Assembly: GCF_013697085.1 (NCBI RefSeq)
Contig: NZ_JACEFT010000026.1
Coordinates: 1 to 54,897, forward strand
DNA from: Billgrantia kenyensis
GTDB lineage: Bacteria; Pseudomonadota; Gammaproteobacteria; Pseudomonadales; Halomonadaceae
Direction: 5' to 3'
Length of the DNA: 54,897 bases
In this document: in pieces, positions 15,979-27,800 of the stretch
Position numbering within the stretch: position 1 is the first letter of the stretch
Layout of the letters: every line of letters begins with the position of its first letter
Program-made: the position numbers and the translations under genes
The notes under the pieces: generated by a model
What the model was told of the DNA's origin: nothing
What the model saw: the letters and a program-made list of their open reading frames with translations, nothing else
Databases searched by the model: none

Positions 15979-17367
15979 CTAGCCGGAGCGCTCGGTTACG
16001 CTGGGTGCCGCATCGGCCAGCACTCGGTGACGCCACCGGGTGCGCCGATAGTGGCGATAGTAGCCAACCAGCACTGCCGAGCGAACCAGCGCGAAGACGA
16101 GGAAGGCTAGCCACAAGGCATGATTCTCGTAGCCCAACGGGGCGACGCGCTGGCCCAGCCACCAGACCGGCAGGTAGGCCGCCAGGGCGATGAAGATGCT
16201 GTTGCGCATCTCGCGGATCGCCGTGGCGCCGATGAAAACACCGTCGAACAGGTAGCTCCAGACTGCGACCAGCGGCATGGCGACCATCCAGGGCAGGTAC
16301 CCGGCGGCCGTCGCGCGCACCTCCGGCAGGCCGGTCAACAGGGCGATCAGGTAGTGACCGCCCAGGGCGAAGGCGAGTGCCGCGGCGCCAGCGGTGAGCA
16401 GCGAGAACCAGGCAGCGGCGGTGACGGCGGTGGCGAACTCATCCCAGCGACGTCGGCCCACGGCTCGGCCGACGATGGCCTCGGCGGCATGGGCGAAGCC
16501 ATCCAGCGCATAGCTGATGAGGATGATGAACTGCAGCAGCACGGCATTGGCGGCCAGAACGGTATCGCCCTGTACCGCCCCGCGAGAGGTGAAGAAGGCC
16601 ATCGCGAACAGCAGCCCCAGGGTGCGCACGAAGAGGTTGGCATTGACCTGGAGCAGCTCGGCGTAGGCGGCAAGCTTGAACAGGCGCTCGCGCAGGAAAC
16701 GCCCCTCCAGCAGCTTGAGCTGGCGCAGCACCAGCCAGGTGCCGAAGGCAAGCGCAGTGTAGTCGGCAATCACCGAGGCCCAGGCCACGCCGTCGCTGGT
16801 CATGCCCAGGCCGACGACGAACAGCAGGTCCAGTGCGATATTGACGCTATTGGTGAGAACCAGGATGGCCAGGGTGACTCGCGAGTTCTGCTGGCCCAGG
16901 AACCAGCCCAGAATGGCATAGTTGGCAAGCACCGCAGGTGCGGAAAGGATGCGGATCTGCGCATACTCGGCGGCCACGCGGGTGGCGACCTCGCTGCCGT
17001 CGAGCAGCCAGAGCCCCAGGCTTATCAGCGGTTGGGAAAACAGGATCAGCAGCGTCCCGATACCCATGGCCAGCAGCAGCGACTGGCCCAGCAGGTTGCG
17101 TACCTCGCTGTCATTTTCCCGACCCACCGCCTGGGAGGTCAGCCCGGTGGTCCCCATGCGCAGGAAGCCGAAGCCCCAGTAGAGAAAGCTGAACAGGGTG
17201 GCGCCCAGCGTCACGCCGGCCAGATAGCGGGAGTCTGGCAGGTGACCGACCACGGCGGTATCCACCAGCCCCAGCAGCGGCACGGTGATATTGGAGAGGA
17301 TGATCGGCCAGGCCAGCGTCCAGATGCGCCGTCGGGCGGTCGTTGTCTCGCTCTGCCGGGTTGCCAC
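15979..17367 (-). CDS. MATE-family efflux transporter (DinF-like)
   Basis: This 12-helix Na+ or H+ coupled multidrug exporter opens RRRIWTLAWPIILSNITVPLLG, the DinF-branch start, followed by VDTAVVGHL. I prefer a GTG start at 17367 because AGGGG lies seven bases upstream and it gives the usual short N-terminus. An ATG at 17418 would add 17 residues including several Cys, with no ribosome site. No regulator is adjacent. Substrate range cannot be inferred. Confidence 0.86.
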   Translation of the reverse strand: MATRQSETTTARRRIWTLAWPIILSNITVPLLGLVDTAVVGHLPDSRYLAGVTLGATLFSFLYWGFGFLRMGTTGLTSQAVGRENDSEVRNLLGQSLLLAMGIGTLLILFSQPLISLGLWLLDGSEVATRVAAEYAQIRILSAPAVLANYAILGWFLGQQNSRVTLAILVLTNSVNIALDLLFVVGLGMTSDGVAWASVIADYTALAFGTWLVLRQLKLLEGRFLRERLFKLAAYAELLQVNANLFVRTLGLLFAMAFFTSRGAVQGDTVLAANAVLLQFIILISYALDGFAHAAEAIVGRAVGRRRWDEFATAVTAAAWFSLLTAGAAALAFALGGHYLIALLTGLPEVRATAAGYLPWMVAMPLVAVWSYLFDGVFIGATAIREMRNSIFIALAAYLPVWWLGQRVAPLGYENHALWLAFLVFALVRSAVLVGYYRHYRRTRWRHRVLADAAPSVTERSG

Positions 17368-17542
17368 GCTCAGCCCCTGTGTTCGACGAACCGTGCAGCA
17401 TGGCGGGCAGCGGGTCATAACGCAACCGCTGCGTGGCGCTACTGGCGGCCCGGCGCAGGCTGTGGGATGTTATGGGCTGCAAGGCTGGCTGGGTATCGCC
17501 CAGAAAGAAAGCGGCATGCAATGACGAACGCAGGGGAAGGAA

Positions 17543-17860
17543 ATGAAACGACTTGTGATGATGATGGGGGTCGCAGCCGTGTTGGCAACCGGCAGCCTTC
17601 AAGCGTCGACTCAGCAGCAGATGGAAGCGCGGCCCAGCGGAGGTGCGATGATCGCGGATGCCCTGATTGCAAGGCCGCTGCTGCTGGTGGCAACGCTCGG
17701 TGGCACGGCCCTGTTCGTGGTATCGCTGCCATTCTCGGCAATGGGCGGCAACGTCGACCAGGCTGCCGAGACGCTGGTGAAAACTCCAGCCGAGGCGACA
17801 TTCCGGCGTTGCCTCGGCTGTACGTCGATCAATTCACGTCCCGCAGAGGGACAGCGCTGA
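17543..17860 (+). CDS. Small membrane-associated protein of unknown function
   Basis: The 105-residue protein begins with a signal peptide (MKRLVMMMGVAAVLATGSLQA) and then has one hydrophobic helix (RPLLLVATLGGTALFVVSLPF). A conserved-looking tail GGNVDQAAETLVKTPAEATFRRCLGC ends in two Cys. Proteins of this plan occur widely in gammaproteobacteria; I know no function. AAGGAA lies just before the ATG. It is convergent with the ferredoxin gene at 17874. Confidence 0.72.
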   Translation: MKRLVMMMGVAAVLATGSLQASTQQQMEARPSGGAMIADALIARPLLLVATLGGTALFVVSLPFSAMGGNVDQAAETLVKTPAEATFRRCLGCTSINSRPAEGQR

Positions 17861-17873
17861 CCGGGCGCCGGGG

Positions 17874-20674
<2,801 letters not shown>

Positions 20675-20802
20675 GCCGCTTTCCTCGTTGTGCTGTTCGT
20701 GCGAGTCGGTATGCATACAAGACTGGCGATCATAGCACTCGCTTCGGGACGCCGTCATGGGCGCGGCACGCAAGTTGCGGCCAGCAATAGTGAAACGAAC
20801 GT

Positions 20803-20831
20803 TTGAAATATGCTTCGAAAGGCGTTATCCT
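20803..20831 (+). promoter_or_regulatory. Strong sigma-70-like promoter (TTGAAA-17-TATCCT)
   Basis: The -35 box TTGAAA at 20803-20808 and -10 box TATCCT at 20826-20831 are separated by exactly 17 bases. Transcription would start near 20838 and meet an intrinsic terminator ending at 20896, before the next gene. Confidence 0.5.
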
Positions 20832-20837
20832 GTCATG

Positions 20838-20896
20838 GCTGTTTGAGTCATACGAGTGGGTATGTGGGCGCTCCTGTCTTTGGAGCGCCTTTTTTT
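20838..20896 (+). ncRNA. Candidate small RNA or attenuated leader upstream of the trmB-like gene
   Basis: A promoter-like pair at 20803-20831 and a textbook terminator at 20867-20896 delimit a transcript of about 59 bases in a gap with no coding gene on this strand. It includes a tiny ATG-Ala-Val-stop frame at the start. It could be a free small RNA, or a leader that attenuates the methyltransferase gene at 20974. Confidence 0.42.
20867..20896 (+). terminator. Intrinsic terminator with seven Ts
   Basis: The stem GGCGCTCC / GGAGCGCC with a seven-base loop is followed at once by T7 (20890-20896). No plus-strand gene lies within 2.8 kb upstream, so it must serve a local short transcript. Confidence 0.85.
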
Positions 20897-20973
20897 CGCC
20901 CTTTTTTCGCCCTCGCCCGGCGCAGCATGGCTGTTAGAATGGCCAGTTCGTCAACAACCGAACCCATTGCCGC

Positions 20974-21684
20974 ATGCTTGCCCTATCCCGCACCATCACG
21001 ACCAACCAGGACGGCCCCCACCGCGATGTCGTGAAGCGCGTCGAGCGCGCCCTGTGCCATCCGCTGCGCAAGCCCGTGGCGGCGCACACGCGCGCGGCGT
21101 TCGAGCAGGCCCAGGCCTGGTACCTACGTCACGGCGAAGGCGGGCACCGCCCGCTGATCCTCGATGCCGGCTGTGGCGTGGGGCTCTCCACTCGCCAGCT
21201 CGCCGCGCGCTTCGAGGACCACCTGGTGATCGGTGTGGATCGCAGCGCCGAGCGGCTTGCGCGTGAGCATGGTGAAGTCGGTGACAATGCTCTGCTGGTG
21301 CGTGCCGACCTGGTGGATTTCTGGCGCCTGGCGCTGGCGGCCGGCTGGCAGCCGGCGCGACACTATCTGCTCTATCCCAACCCCTACCCCAAGTCGTCGC
21401 ACCTCAAGCAGCGCTGGCACGGCCACCCGGTACTGCCGGTCATCCTGGCCCTTGGCGGCCGGCTGGAGCTGCGCTCCAACTGGCGGCTCTATGTCGAGGA
21501 GTTCGCCCTGGCACTGGAACATGTCACCGGAGTGACAAGCCCGGTCGAGGCCTTCGCGCCCGAGCTGCCGTACCTGACCCCCTTTGAACGAAAATATCAT
21601 GCCAGCGGTCAGTCACTCTGGCGTCTGGTTGCCGAGCTGCCGCACGCCCCCGAGCTGGTCCCTGGTGAACGGGAGGCTAACTGA
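20974..21684 (+). CDS. TrmB-like tRNA (guanine-N7) methyltransferase family protein
   Basis: This 236-residue class I SAM methyltransferase has motif I LILDAGCGVGLSTRQLA near residue 61, the acidic motif II VIGVDRS, and a catalytic region LYPNPYPKSSHLKQRWHGHP that mirrors the D-PWPK-H-KRR block of TrmB. TrmB adds m7G at position 46 of tRNA. The NPYPKSSH variant suggests a TrmB-related branch, so the exact target is not certain. The stop is immediately followed by the SMR exporter ATG, implying one transcript. Confidence 0.8.
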   Translation: MLALSRTITTNQDGPHRDVVKRVERALCHPLRKPVAAHTRAAFEQAQAWYLRHGEGGHRPLILDAGCGVGLSTRQLAARFEDHLVIGVDRSAERLAREHGEVGDNALLVRADLVDFWRLALAAGWQPARHYLLYPNPYPKSSHLKQRWHGHPVLPVILALGGRLELRSNWRLYVEEFALALEHVTGVTSPVEAFAPELPYLTPFERKYHASGQSLWRLVAELPHAPELVPGEREAN

Positions 21685-22014
21685 ATGGCATTCGTCTATC
21701 TGGCGCTGGCCATCGTGGCGGAAGTGGTGGCAACCAGCGCGCTCAAGGCGACGCATGGCTTTACCCGACTAGGCCCCAGCCTGGTGGTGGTGATCGGCTA
21801 CGCCATTGCCTTCTATATGCTGGCGCTGGTACTGCGCACCATCCCGGTGGGCATCGCCTATGCAATCTGGGCCGGGCTGGGTATCGTTCTGGTGGCGCTG
21901 GTGGGCGTGCTGGTGTACGGCCAGCGTCCTGATCTTCCAGCGGTGCTGGGTATTGGATTGATCGTTGCCGGTGTGGTGGTGATTCAGCTCTTTTCACGCA
22001 TGTCCGCCCACTGA
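21685..22014 (+). CDS. Small multidrug resistance (SMR) exporter, EmrE/QacE-like
   Basis: This 109-residue, four-helix antiporter of the SMR family carries the essential membrane Glu in the first helix (LAIVAEVVATSALK, residue 13). The conserved GIAYAIWAGLGIVL segment in helix three is also present. It exports lipophilic cations, or guanidinium in the Gdx branch, in exchange for protons as a dimer. A conserved W in AIWAG favours the EmrE branch. It abuts the TrmB-like gene with no gap, which is an odd functional pairing. Confidence 0.9.
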   Translation: MAFVYLALAIVAEVVATSALKATHGFTRLGPSLVVVIGYAIAFYMLALVLRTIPVGIAYAIWAGLGIVLVALVGVLVYGQRPDLPAVLGIGLIVAGVVVIQLFSRMSAH

Positions 22015-22050
22015 GTCAACGGCTCCGGGGCGCAGGATGGAAGTCTTCGA

Positions 22051-23514
22051 ATGACGTCGTATGCTAACGCCTGGCTCCGCTGCCTGGTTCTCTTTTGCGG
22101 CTTGATGCTGCCCCTTGCCGCCTCGGCATCGGGCTTCAGCAGCCTGGAAAAAATGACAGAGAGCGGCTTTCGCATCAGCGCCGAGGCCAGGCTGCTGGGT
22201 GACGGCGGGCGGGACGGCGTCATGCTGGGAGCCATCGAGCCGCAGCGCCAGCTTTCGCCAGCCTCGGTGACCAAGGGCTACCTCGCCGCAGCGGCCCTCG
22301 ATCGCTGGGGCCCCCAGCATCGCTTTACCACACGGCTGGTCAGCAGTGCCGAGCTCGACGCCAACGGCGTGCTTCGCGGCGACCTGGTCTTCGATGGCGG
22401 CGGCGACCCGGCGCTGGTCACCGAGGACCTGTGGCGCCTGGCTCAGCGCCTGCACCAGGCCGGTGTGCGCGAGGTCGAGGGGCGCCTGGTGGTCAGCCAG
22501 TGGCGCTTCGGCCCGGTGGAGTGCATTACCACCGATCGCTGCGAGGCTCGCACGCGGGTGGGCAACAGCTACAGCGCGCTGCTTTCGTCCGCCGGGGTCA
22601 ATCATGGCAACTGGTGTGTCAACGTCGCGCCGGGGGCCGCGGCCGGCGAGCCCGCTCGAGTGACCAGCTGCGACACCCAGGCGCTGGTACTCGGCATCGA
22701 CAACGGGATCGAGACGCGTCCGCCCAACAGTGGCACCGAGTTCAGTGCCGAGCGGGTGACACGGGACGATGGCGACATGATGCTGCTGCGTGGCCAGATC
22801 TCCCTAAACGCCTCGCCCCGCGACGTCTACCGCGCCAGCGGCGACCCCGCCCGCCAGACCGCCCGCACGCTGATGGCCATGCTTGATCAGGCCGGTATTG
22901 GCGTGGGCGAGGGCTACGTCACCAGCATCGAGGAGCCGCCGGCTGCCGCCCGCACCCTGGCACGGGTGGAGGGCAGGCCGCTCCAGGAACTGCTGCTGCA
23001 TGTGATGAACTACTCCAACAACTTCATGGCCGACGTGCTGGCGCTCAACCTGGTCGATACTCCGCGGGCCAGCCTGCTGGAGGCCGGTGAGGCGATTCAG
23101 GATTACGTCGCCGGCCTGCCCGACCATGGGCCGGTCGTCATGCTCAGCGGCAGCGGCCTGACTACCGAGAACCGCACCTCGGCCCATGGCGCCAACGTGC
23201 TGCTGGAAAGCATGTTCCATCGCTCGTCGCTGTTTCCCAGCTTCGTCGCCAGCTTCCAGTCGCCGGCCAACGGGGTGTCGCGCTTCATACGTCGCGGCTC
23301 ACCGCTGTTTCAGGACAACATCATGCTCAAGACCGGCACGCTCAATCAGCCCTATGCCGTGCGCGCCGTCAGCGGTTACTTTCGCACCCGTTCGGGACGC
23401 TGGGGTGTCTTCACGGTGATGGTCAACGGCACCTCTTCCACGCCTTGGCTCAACTGGACGCAGGTGCTGGACCCGCTCTCCGAGGACCTCGCGCGCATGG
23501 TCGAGGCACACTGA
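22051..23514 (+). CDS. dacB: PBP4-type D-alanyl-D-alanine carboxypeptidase/endopeptidase
   Basis: This periplasmic serine peptidase trims peptidoglycan stems and cross-links. An N-terminal signal ends near AASASG. The three penicillin-binding motifs are present: SVTK near residue 71, SNN near 321 and KTG near 427, in the context LKTGTLNQPYAVRAVSGY. The 487-residue length and the large insert after SVTK fit the class C PBP4 family (DacB). The insert contains paired Cys in VECITTDRCEA and WCVNVAPG, probably disulphide-bonded. It stands alone, 36 bases after the exporter gene. Confidence 0.88.
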   Translation: MTSYANAWLRCLVLFCGLMLPLAASASGFSSLEKMTESGFRISAEARLLGDGGRDGVMLGAIEPQRQLSPASVTKGYLAAAALDRWGPQHRFTTRLVSSAELDANGVLRGDLVFDGGGDPALVTEDLWRLAQRLHQAGVREVEGRLVVSQWRFGPVECITTDRCEARTRVGNSYSALLSSAGVNHGNWCVNVAPGAAAGEPARVTSCDTQALVLGIDNGIETRPPNSGTEFSAERVTRDDGDMMLLRGQISLNASPRDVYRASGDPARQTARTLMAMLDQAGIGVGEGYVTSIEEPPAAARTLARVEGRPLQELLLHVMNYSNNFMADVLALNLVDTPRASLLEAGEAIQDYVAGLPDHGPVVMLSGSGLTTENRTSAHGANVLLESMFHRSSLFPSFVASFQSPANGVSRFIRRGSPLFQDNIMLKTGTLNQPYAVRAVSGYFRTRSGRWGVFTVMVNGTSSTPWLNWTQVLDPLSEDLARMVEAH

Positions 23515-23552
23515 CCCGCTAGGCATCACCTGCTGATAAGGATAGCGAGACG

Positions 23553-23924
23553 ATGAAACCAGAACGTACCGGATGGCGACATTTGATCGATGCCACGGGC
23601 TACTCGATCAAGGGGTTCAGGTTCGCCTACCGCCATGAGACGGCATTTCGCCAGGAGCTGGCCCTGTGTGTGGTGATGCTGCCGCTGGCATGGTGGGTCG
23701 GCTCGGGTCCGGTGGAGTGGATATTGCTCGTGGGCAGCTGCCTTCTCGTGCTCGCCATGGAGCTGATCAACAGTGCCATCGAAAGCGTGGTGGACCGCAT
23801 CGGTACCGAGCACCATGAGCTGTCGGGCCGGGCCAAGGATATCGGCTCTGCCGCGGTGATGGTAACGCTGATCATCGCCGGCCTGACCTGGGGGTTGCTG
23901 GGCTGGGACAAGTTCTTTGGCTGA
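23553..23924 (+). CDS. dgkA: Diacylglycerol kinase
   Basis: DgkA phosphorylates diacylglycerol released during membrane-derived oligosaccharide synthesis, recycling it to phosphatidate. The 123-residue trimeric membrane protein has an amphipathic N-terminal helix, three membrane helices and the conserved active-site stretch AMELINSAIESVVDRIG, including the key Glu and Asn residues, and a conserved ELSGRAKDIGSAAV block. It is followed 14-78 bases later by glnE. Confidence 0.94.
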   Translation: MKPERTGWRHLIDATGYSIKGFRFAYRHETAFRQELALCVVMLPLAWWVGSGPVEWILLVGSCLLVLAMELINSAIESVVDRIGTEHHELSGRAKDIGSAAVMVTLIIAGLTWGLLGWDKFFG

Positions 23925-24001
23925 GTGACACTGCGGGGGTGCCGCCGCGCCGCCCCTTCGATATGCTGGAGGCACTCTCGCTGCGACAAGGCGCGTTGCC
24001 C

Positions 24002-26983
24002 ATGCCGATCCCCGATGACTTCCTGCCCGACGACGATCTAGCCCCTGCGCTGCTGCCTGCCCTGGAAAAGGCCCGGCAGCGGTTGGACGAGAGCCTGGCC
24101 CAGGCCGATAACGTGGCCGAGATGACCGGCCAGGAGTGTCCTTCGGAAAACTGGCTGGCACTCGACCGAGAGCGGCGGTGCCAGCTTGCCCGCGTGCTGG
24201 TCATCTCCGACTTCGTCCTCGATACGCTGGTGCGCTATCCCGATTGGCTGTTGCATCTCGATGCCAGCGGCGAGCTCGAGACGGCGCCCGGGGCCGATAT
24301 CCTGGCAGCCTGGCTGGCCGAGCGGCTGGAGGGGGTGGAAGATGAGGCGGACCTGCACGCTGCCCTGCGGCGTTTCCGCCGGGCGCGCATGCTGGGCATC
24401 GTCTGGCGCGACCTGACCCGCCCGCCGGAAATCGACATGTGGGCAACGGCGGGCGCCGTCTCGACGCTCGCCGAGGTGTGCCTGGAAGGCGCCCTGGATT
24501 GGCTCGAGCGGCACCTCGAGCCGCGTTGGGGTCGCCCGACGGCGCGCAGCGACGGCCGTGAACAGCGCCTGGTGGTGCTGGGCATGGGCAAGCTCGGTGC
24601 CGGCGAGCTCAACCTCTCCTCGGATATCGACCTGATCTTCGCCTATCCCGAGCAGGGCGAGACCGAGGGCGGACGCAAGTCACTCGAGCATCAGGAGTAC
24701 TTCACCAAGCTGGGCCAGAAGCTGATCGCCGCCCTGGATGCGGTAACCGCCGACGGCTTTGCCTTTCGCGTCGACATGCGCCTGCGTCCGCTGGGCGAGG
24801 GCGGGCCGCTGGTGGGCAGTTTCTCCTCGCTTGCCGCCTACTATCAGGATCAGGGCCGGGAGTGGGAGCGCTATGCCCTGCTCAAGGCGCGCACCGTTGC
24901 CGGCGACCTGGAGGCCGGCGCCGAGCTGCTCGGTAACCTGCGGCCCTTCGTCTATCGCAAGTACCTCGACTTCGGTGCCATCGAATCGCTGCGTGAGATG
25001 AAAGCACTGATCAATCGTGAAGTGAAGCGCAAGGGCATGCAGGCCAACATCAAGCTTGGCCCCGGCGGCATCCGCGAGGTGGAGTTCGTGGTCCAGGCTT
25101 TCCAGTTGATCCGTGGTGGCCGTGACACCGAGCTGCAGGTCACCTCGCTGCGTACCGCGCTGTCGCGCCTGCCGCCGCTGGGGCTGCTGCCGCAAGGCGT
25201 GGTCGATGAGCTCGAACCCGACTACGTCTTCCTGCGCGACCTGGAGCATGTGCTGCAAGCGCTGGAGGATCGCCAGACCCAGAGCCTGCCCGGTGACGAC
25301 CTCGACCGGGAGCGAGTCGCCCTGGCGCTGGAGATGGAGGACTGGCCGGCGGTGGTGGCAAGGCTCGAAGAGGTGCGCGAGCGCGTGCGTCAGCACTTCG
25401 ATGCGGTGATCGCAGATCCTGAGGAAGAGGTCGAAGAGGCGAGTGATAATGGCGGCGAGGAGCGGCTCTCACTCGACGACTGGCGCGCCCTGTGGTGCGA
25501 CGAGCTCGAGGAGCAGGAGGCGCTGGCGCTGCTGGCCGAAGCCGGCTTCGATCAGACCGAGACCGCCCTGCGACGCCTTGTCGGGCTGCGTCAGTCGCGT
25601 CAGGTGCAGTCCATGCAGCGCATCGGCTACGACCGCCTGGAAGCGCTGATGCCGCTGCTGCTCGATGCCGTGGCCGAAAGCGAGACTCCCGACAGTGCGC
25701 TGGAGCGGGTGCTGCCGTTGATCGAGTCGGTCCTGCGGCGCACTGCCTATCTGGCATTGCTGCGCGAGAACCCCGAGGCGCTGAGTCACTTGATGGAGCT
25801 GTGCAGCGCCAGCCCCTGGATCGCCGAGCAGCTCGCCCGCTATCCGATCCTGCTCGATGAACTGCTGACACCGGAAACCCTCTATACCCCCGCCGACAAG
25901 GCTCGCCTGGCCGATGAGTTGCGCCAGTCGCTGGGACGCCTACCCGAGGATGACGAGGAGGCCCAGCTCGAGGCCCTGCGCGTATTCAAGCACGCCCATG
26001 TGCTGCGCGTTGCCGCCTCCGATATCGCCGGTACCCGGCACCTGATGAAGGTCAGTGACTATCTCACCTATATCGCCGAAGTGCTGCTAGAGGCGGTGCT
26101 GGCCATGGCCTGGCGCCACCTGGTGCGCAAGCATGGCTACCCACTGCGGCGCGACGGCAGTCGGGCCGGAGCCGAACCCGAGTTCCTCATCGTCGGCTAT
26201 GGCAAGCTGGGCGGCATCGAGCTGGGCTACGGTTCCGATCTCGACCTGGTCTTCATTCACGACGCCGATGCCCAAAGCGAAACCGACGGCGCAAGGCCCA
26301 TCGACACGCCGGTCTTCTTCACTCGCCTGGGTCAGCGCGTCATCCACCTGCTCACCGCGGTGACGCCGGCCGGGACCCTCTACGAGGTCGACATGCGCCT
26401 GCGCCCCTCGGGCAACGCCGGCCTGCTGGTCACCACCCTCGAGGCCTTCGCTGACTATCAGCGCCGTGAGGCCTGGACCTGGGAGCACCAGGCGCTGGTT
26501 CGGGCTCGGGTGGTCGCGGGGCACTCGTGCCTGGCCGAAGGCTTCGATGACGTGCGCTGCGAAATCCTCGGCCGCGAGCGCGACCGTGAGGCGCTGCGTG
26601 GGGAGGTGGTCAAGATGCGTCACAAGATGCGCGAGCACCTGGGCGGCAAGAGCGAGGCAGGCGAGTTCGACCTCAAGCACGACCCCGGCGGCATGGTCGA
26701 CATCGAGTTCCTGTGCCAGTTCGCGGTGCTCGCCATGGGTCACGAGACCCCGGAGCTGCTGCGCTGGAGCGACAACATGCGCATCCTGGAAACCCTGGAG
26801 AGCAGCGGGCGTCTGCCTGCCGAGGAGTGCCAGCGCCTGCGCGACGCCTACCTGGCGCTGCGCAGTGCGGCCCACCGGGCCTCGCTGACCCGAGAGGCCG
26901 CCCGCGGGCGCGAGGAAGACTTCGCTGCGCACCGCAAGGTCGTGATCGATGCCTGGCAGCGGCTGCTCGAACCGCAGGCGTGA
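24002..26983 (+). CDS. glnE: Bifunctional glutamine synthetase adenylyltransferase/deadenylase
   Basis: GlnE adds AMP to, and removes it from, glutamine synthetase under control of PII, tuning nitrogen assimilation. Two nucleotidyltransferase domains are visible: the first with GMGKLGAGELNLSSDIDLIF near residue 193 (deadenylase side), the second with GYGKLGGIELGYGSDLDLVF near 731 (adenylase side), both having the GSxD-type metal site. Each is followed by a VDMRLRP block and an EVEFVVQ- or DIEFLCQ-type helix. Of in-frame starts at 23939 (GTG), 23963 and 24002, the last has a weak AAGG and best fits the family length (993 residues here). Confidence 0.94.
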   Translation: MPIPDDFLPDDDLAPALLPALEKARQRLDESLAQADNVAEMTGQECPSENWLALDRERRCQLARVLVISDFVLDTLVRYPDWLLHLDASGELETAPGADILAAWLAERLEGVEDEADLHAALRRFRRARMLGIVWRDLTRPPEIDMWATAGAVSTLAEVCLEGALDWLERHLEPRWGRPTARSDGREQRLVVLGMGKLGAGELNLSSDIDLIFAYPEQGETEGGRKSLEHQEYFTKLGQKLIAALDAVTADGFAFRVDMRLRPLGEGGPLVGSFSSLAAYYQDQGREWERYALLKARTVAGDLEAGAELLGNLRPFVYRKYLDFGAIESLREMKALINREVKRKGMQANIKLGPGGIREVEFVVQAFQLIRGGRDTELQVTSLRTALSRLPPLGLLPQGVVDELEPDYVFLRDLEHVLQALEDRQTQSLPGDDLDRERVALALEMEDWPAVVARLEEVRERVRQHFDAVIADPEEEVEEASDNGGEERLSLDDWRALWCDELEEQEALALLAEAGFDQTETALRRLVGLRQSRQVQSMQRIGYDRLEALMPLLLDAVAESETPDSALERVLPLIESVLRRTAYLALLRENPEALSHLMELCSASPWIAEQLARYPILLDELLTPETLYTPADKARLADELRQSLGRLPEDDEEAQLEALRVFKHAHVLRVAASDIAGTRHLMKVSDYLTYIAEVLLEAVLAMAWRHLVRKHGYPLRRDGSRAGAEPEFLIVGYGKLGGIELGYGSDLDLVFIHDADAQSETDGARPIDTPVFFTRLGQRVIHLLTAVTPAGTLYEVDMRLRPSGNAGLLVTTLEAFADYQRREAWTWEHQALVRARVVAGHSCLAEGFDDVRCEILGRERDREALRGEVVKMRHKMREHLGGKSEAGEFDLKHDPGGMVDIEFLCQFAVLAMGHETPELLRWSDNMRILETLESSGRLPAEECQRLRDAYLALRSAAHRASLTREAARGREEDFAAHRKVVIDAWQRLLEPQA

Positions 26984-27021
26984 GGCTGGACGCTCAACCC
27001 CTTCAGTAAAGAGAAAGCGCA

Positions 27022-27465
27022 ATGAACAAGGTTCTGGTACTGCATGGCCCCAACCTCAACCTGCTGGGCACACGCCAGCCGGAGATCTATGGCCACGAGA
27101 CCCTCGACGACATCAACAACTCGCTCTACGAAAAAGCCGCCCTCAACGGCTGGGACATCAAGGCGCTGCAGAGCAACCATGAAGGCGGGCTGATCGACGC
27201 CATCCACGCTGCCCGCGAGGACGGCACGGCGGCGATCATCATCAACCCCGCCGCCTATACCCACACCTCGGTGGCCATTCTCGATGCCCTCAACGCCTTC
27301 GACGGCAAGGTGATCGAGGTGCATCTATCCAACGTGCACAAGCGCGAGAGCTTCCGCCACCACTCCTATGTCTCGCTGCGCGCCGACGGCGTTATCGCCG
27401 GCCTCGGCAGCCAGGGCTACCTGGCGGCGCTGGACGCGCTGATCAAGTCAGCTGCCAAGGCGTGA
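27022..27465 (+). CDS. aroQ: Type II 3-dehydroquinate dehydratase
   Basis: AroQ converts 3-dehydroquinate to 3-dehydroshikimate in the shikimate pathway. The 147-residue subunit of a dodecamer shows [16 protein letters not shown] with the catalytic Arg and Tyr near residues 18-24, [10 protein letters not shown], the [12 protein letters not shown] lid with the active-site Asn, and the EVHLSN block with the catalytic Glu-His. It is preceded by AAAGAGAAAG and followed by a very strong terminator. Confidence 0.96.
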   Translation: MNKVLVLHGPNLNLLGTRQPEIYGHETLDDINNSLYEKAALNGWDIKALQSNHEGGLIDAIHAAREDGTAAIIINPAAYTHTSVAILDALNAFDGKVIEVHLSNVHKRESFRHHSYVSLRADGVIAGLGSQGYLAALDALIKSAAKA

Positions 27466-27492
27466 AGCCACCCTGGGATGATCTGCCACTGA

Positions 27493-27534
27493 CGAGTCGG
27501 GCCCGCCAACGGCGGGTCCGATTCGTTTCTTTTT
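27493..27534 (+). terminator. Strong intrinsic terminator after aroQ
   Basis: A 15-pair stem (two G-T wobbles) around loop AAC is followed by TTTCTTTTT. It isolates aroQ from the nap operon. Confidence 0.9.
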
Positions 27535-27619
27535 GTAACAAGCGCTTGGGATGCTGGAATATTAGCTACTCTGACAACAGGAGGTACAACGACAACTAGC
27601 GGGTTATTAGGGGATTAGT

Positions 27620-27793
27620 ATGGAAGACCCGGATACCATGGCGCCGGCAGAACGAAAAAAGAAGGAGTTCAAGCTCTTCCTCTTCATTGCCATCCTGCTG
27701 TTTCCGATGCTGGCCATAGCCGTCGTGGGCAGTTTCGGCTTCTCGGTATGGATCTACCAGACCTTCGCCGGTCCTCCCGGGCCTCCGAGCTGA
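27620..27793 (+). CDS. napE: Periplasmic nitrate reductase membrane subunit NapE
   Basis: This 57-residue single-helix protein has a charged N-terminus (AERKKKEFKLFLF) and the NapE pattern LFPMLAIAVVGSFGFSVWIYQ, ending PPGPPS. AGGGG lies six bases before the ATG. NapE function is unclear, but it opens many nap operons. It is shorter than many annotation cut-offs. Confidence 0.88.
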   Translation: MEDPDTMAPAERKKKEFKLFLFIAILLFPMLAIAVVGSFGFSVWIYQTFAGPPGPPS

Positions 27794-27800
27794 GGACCGT

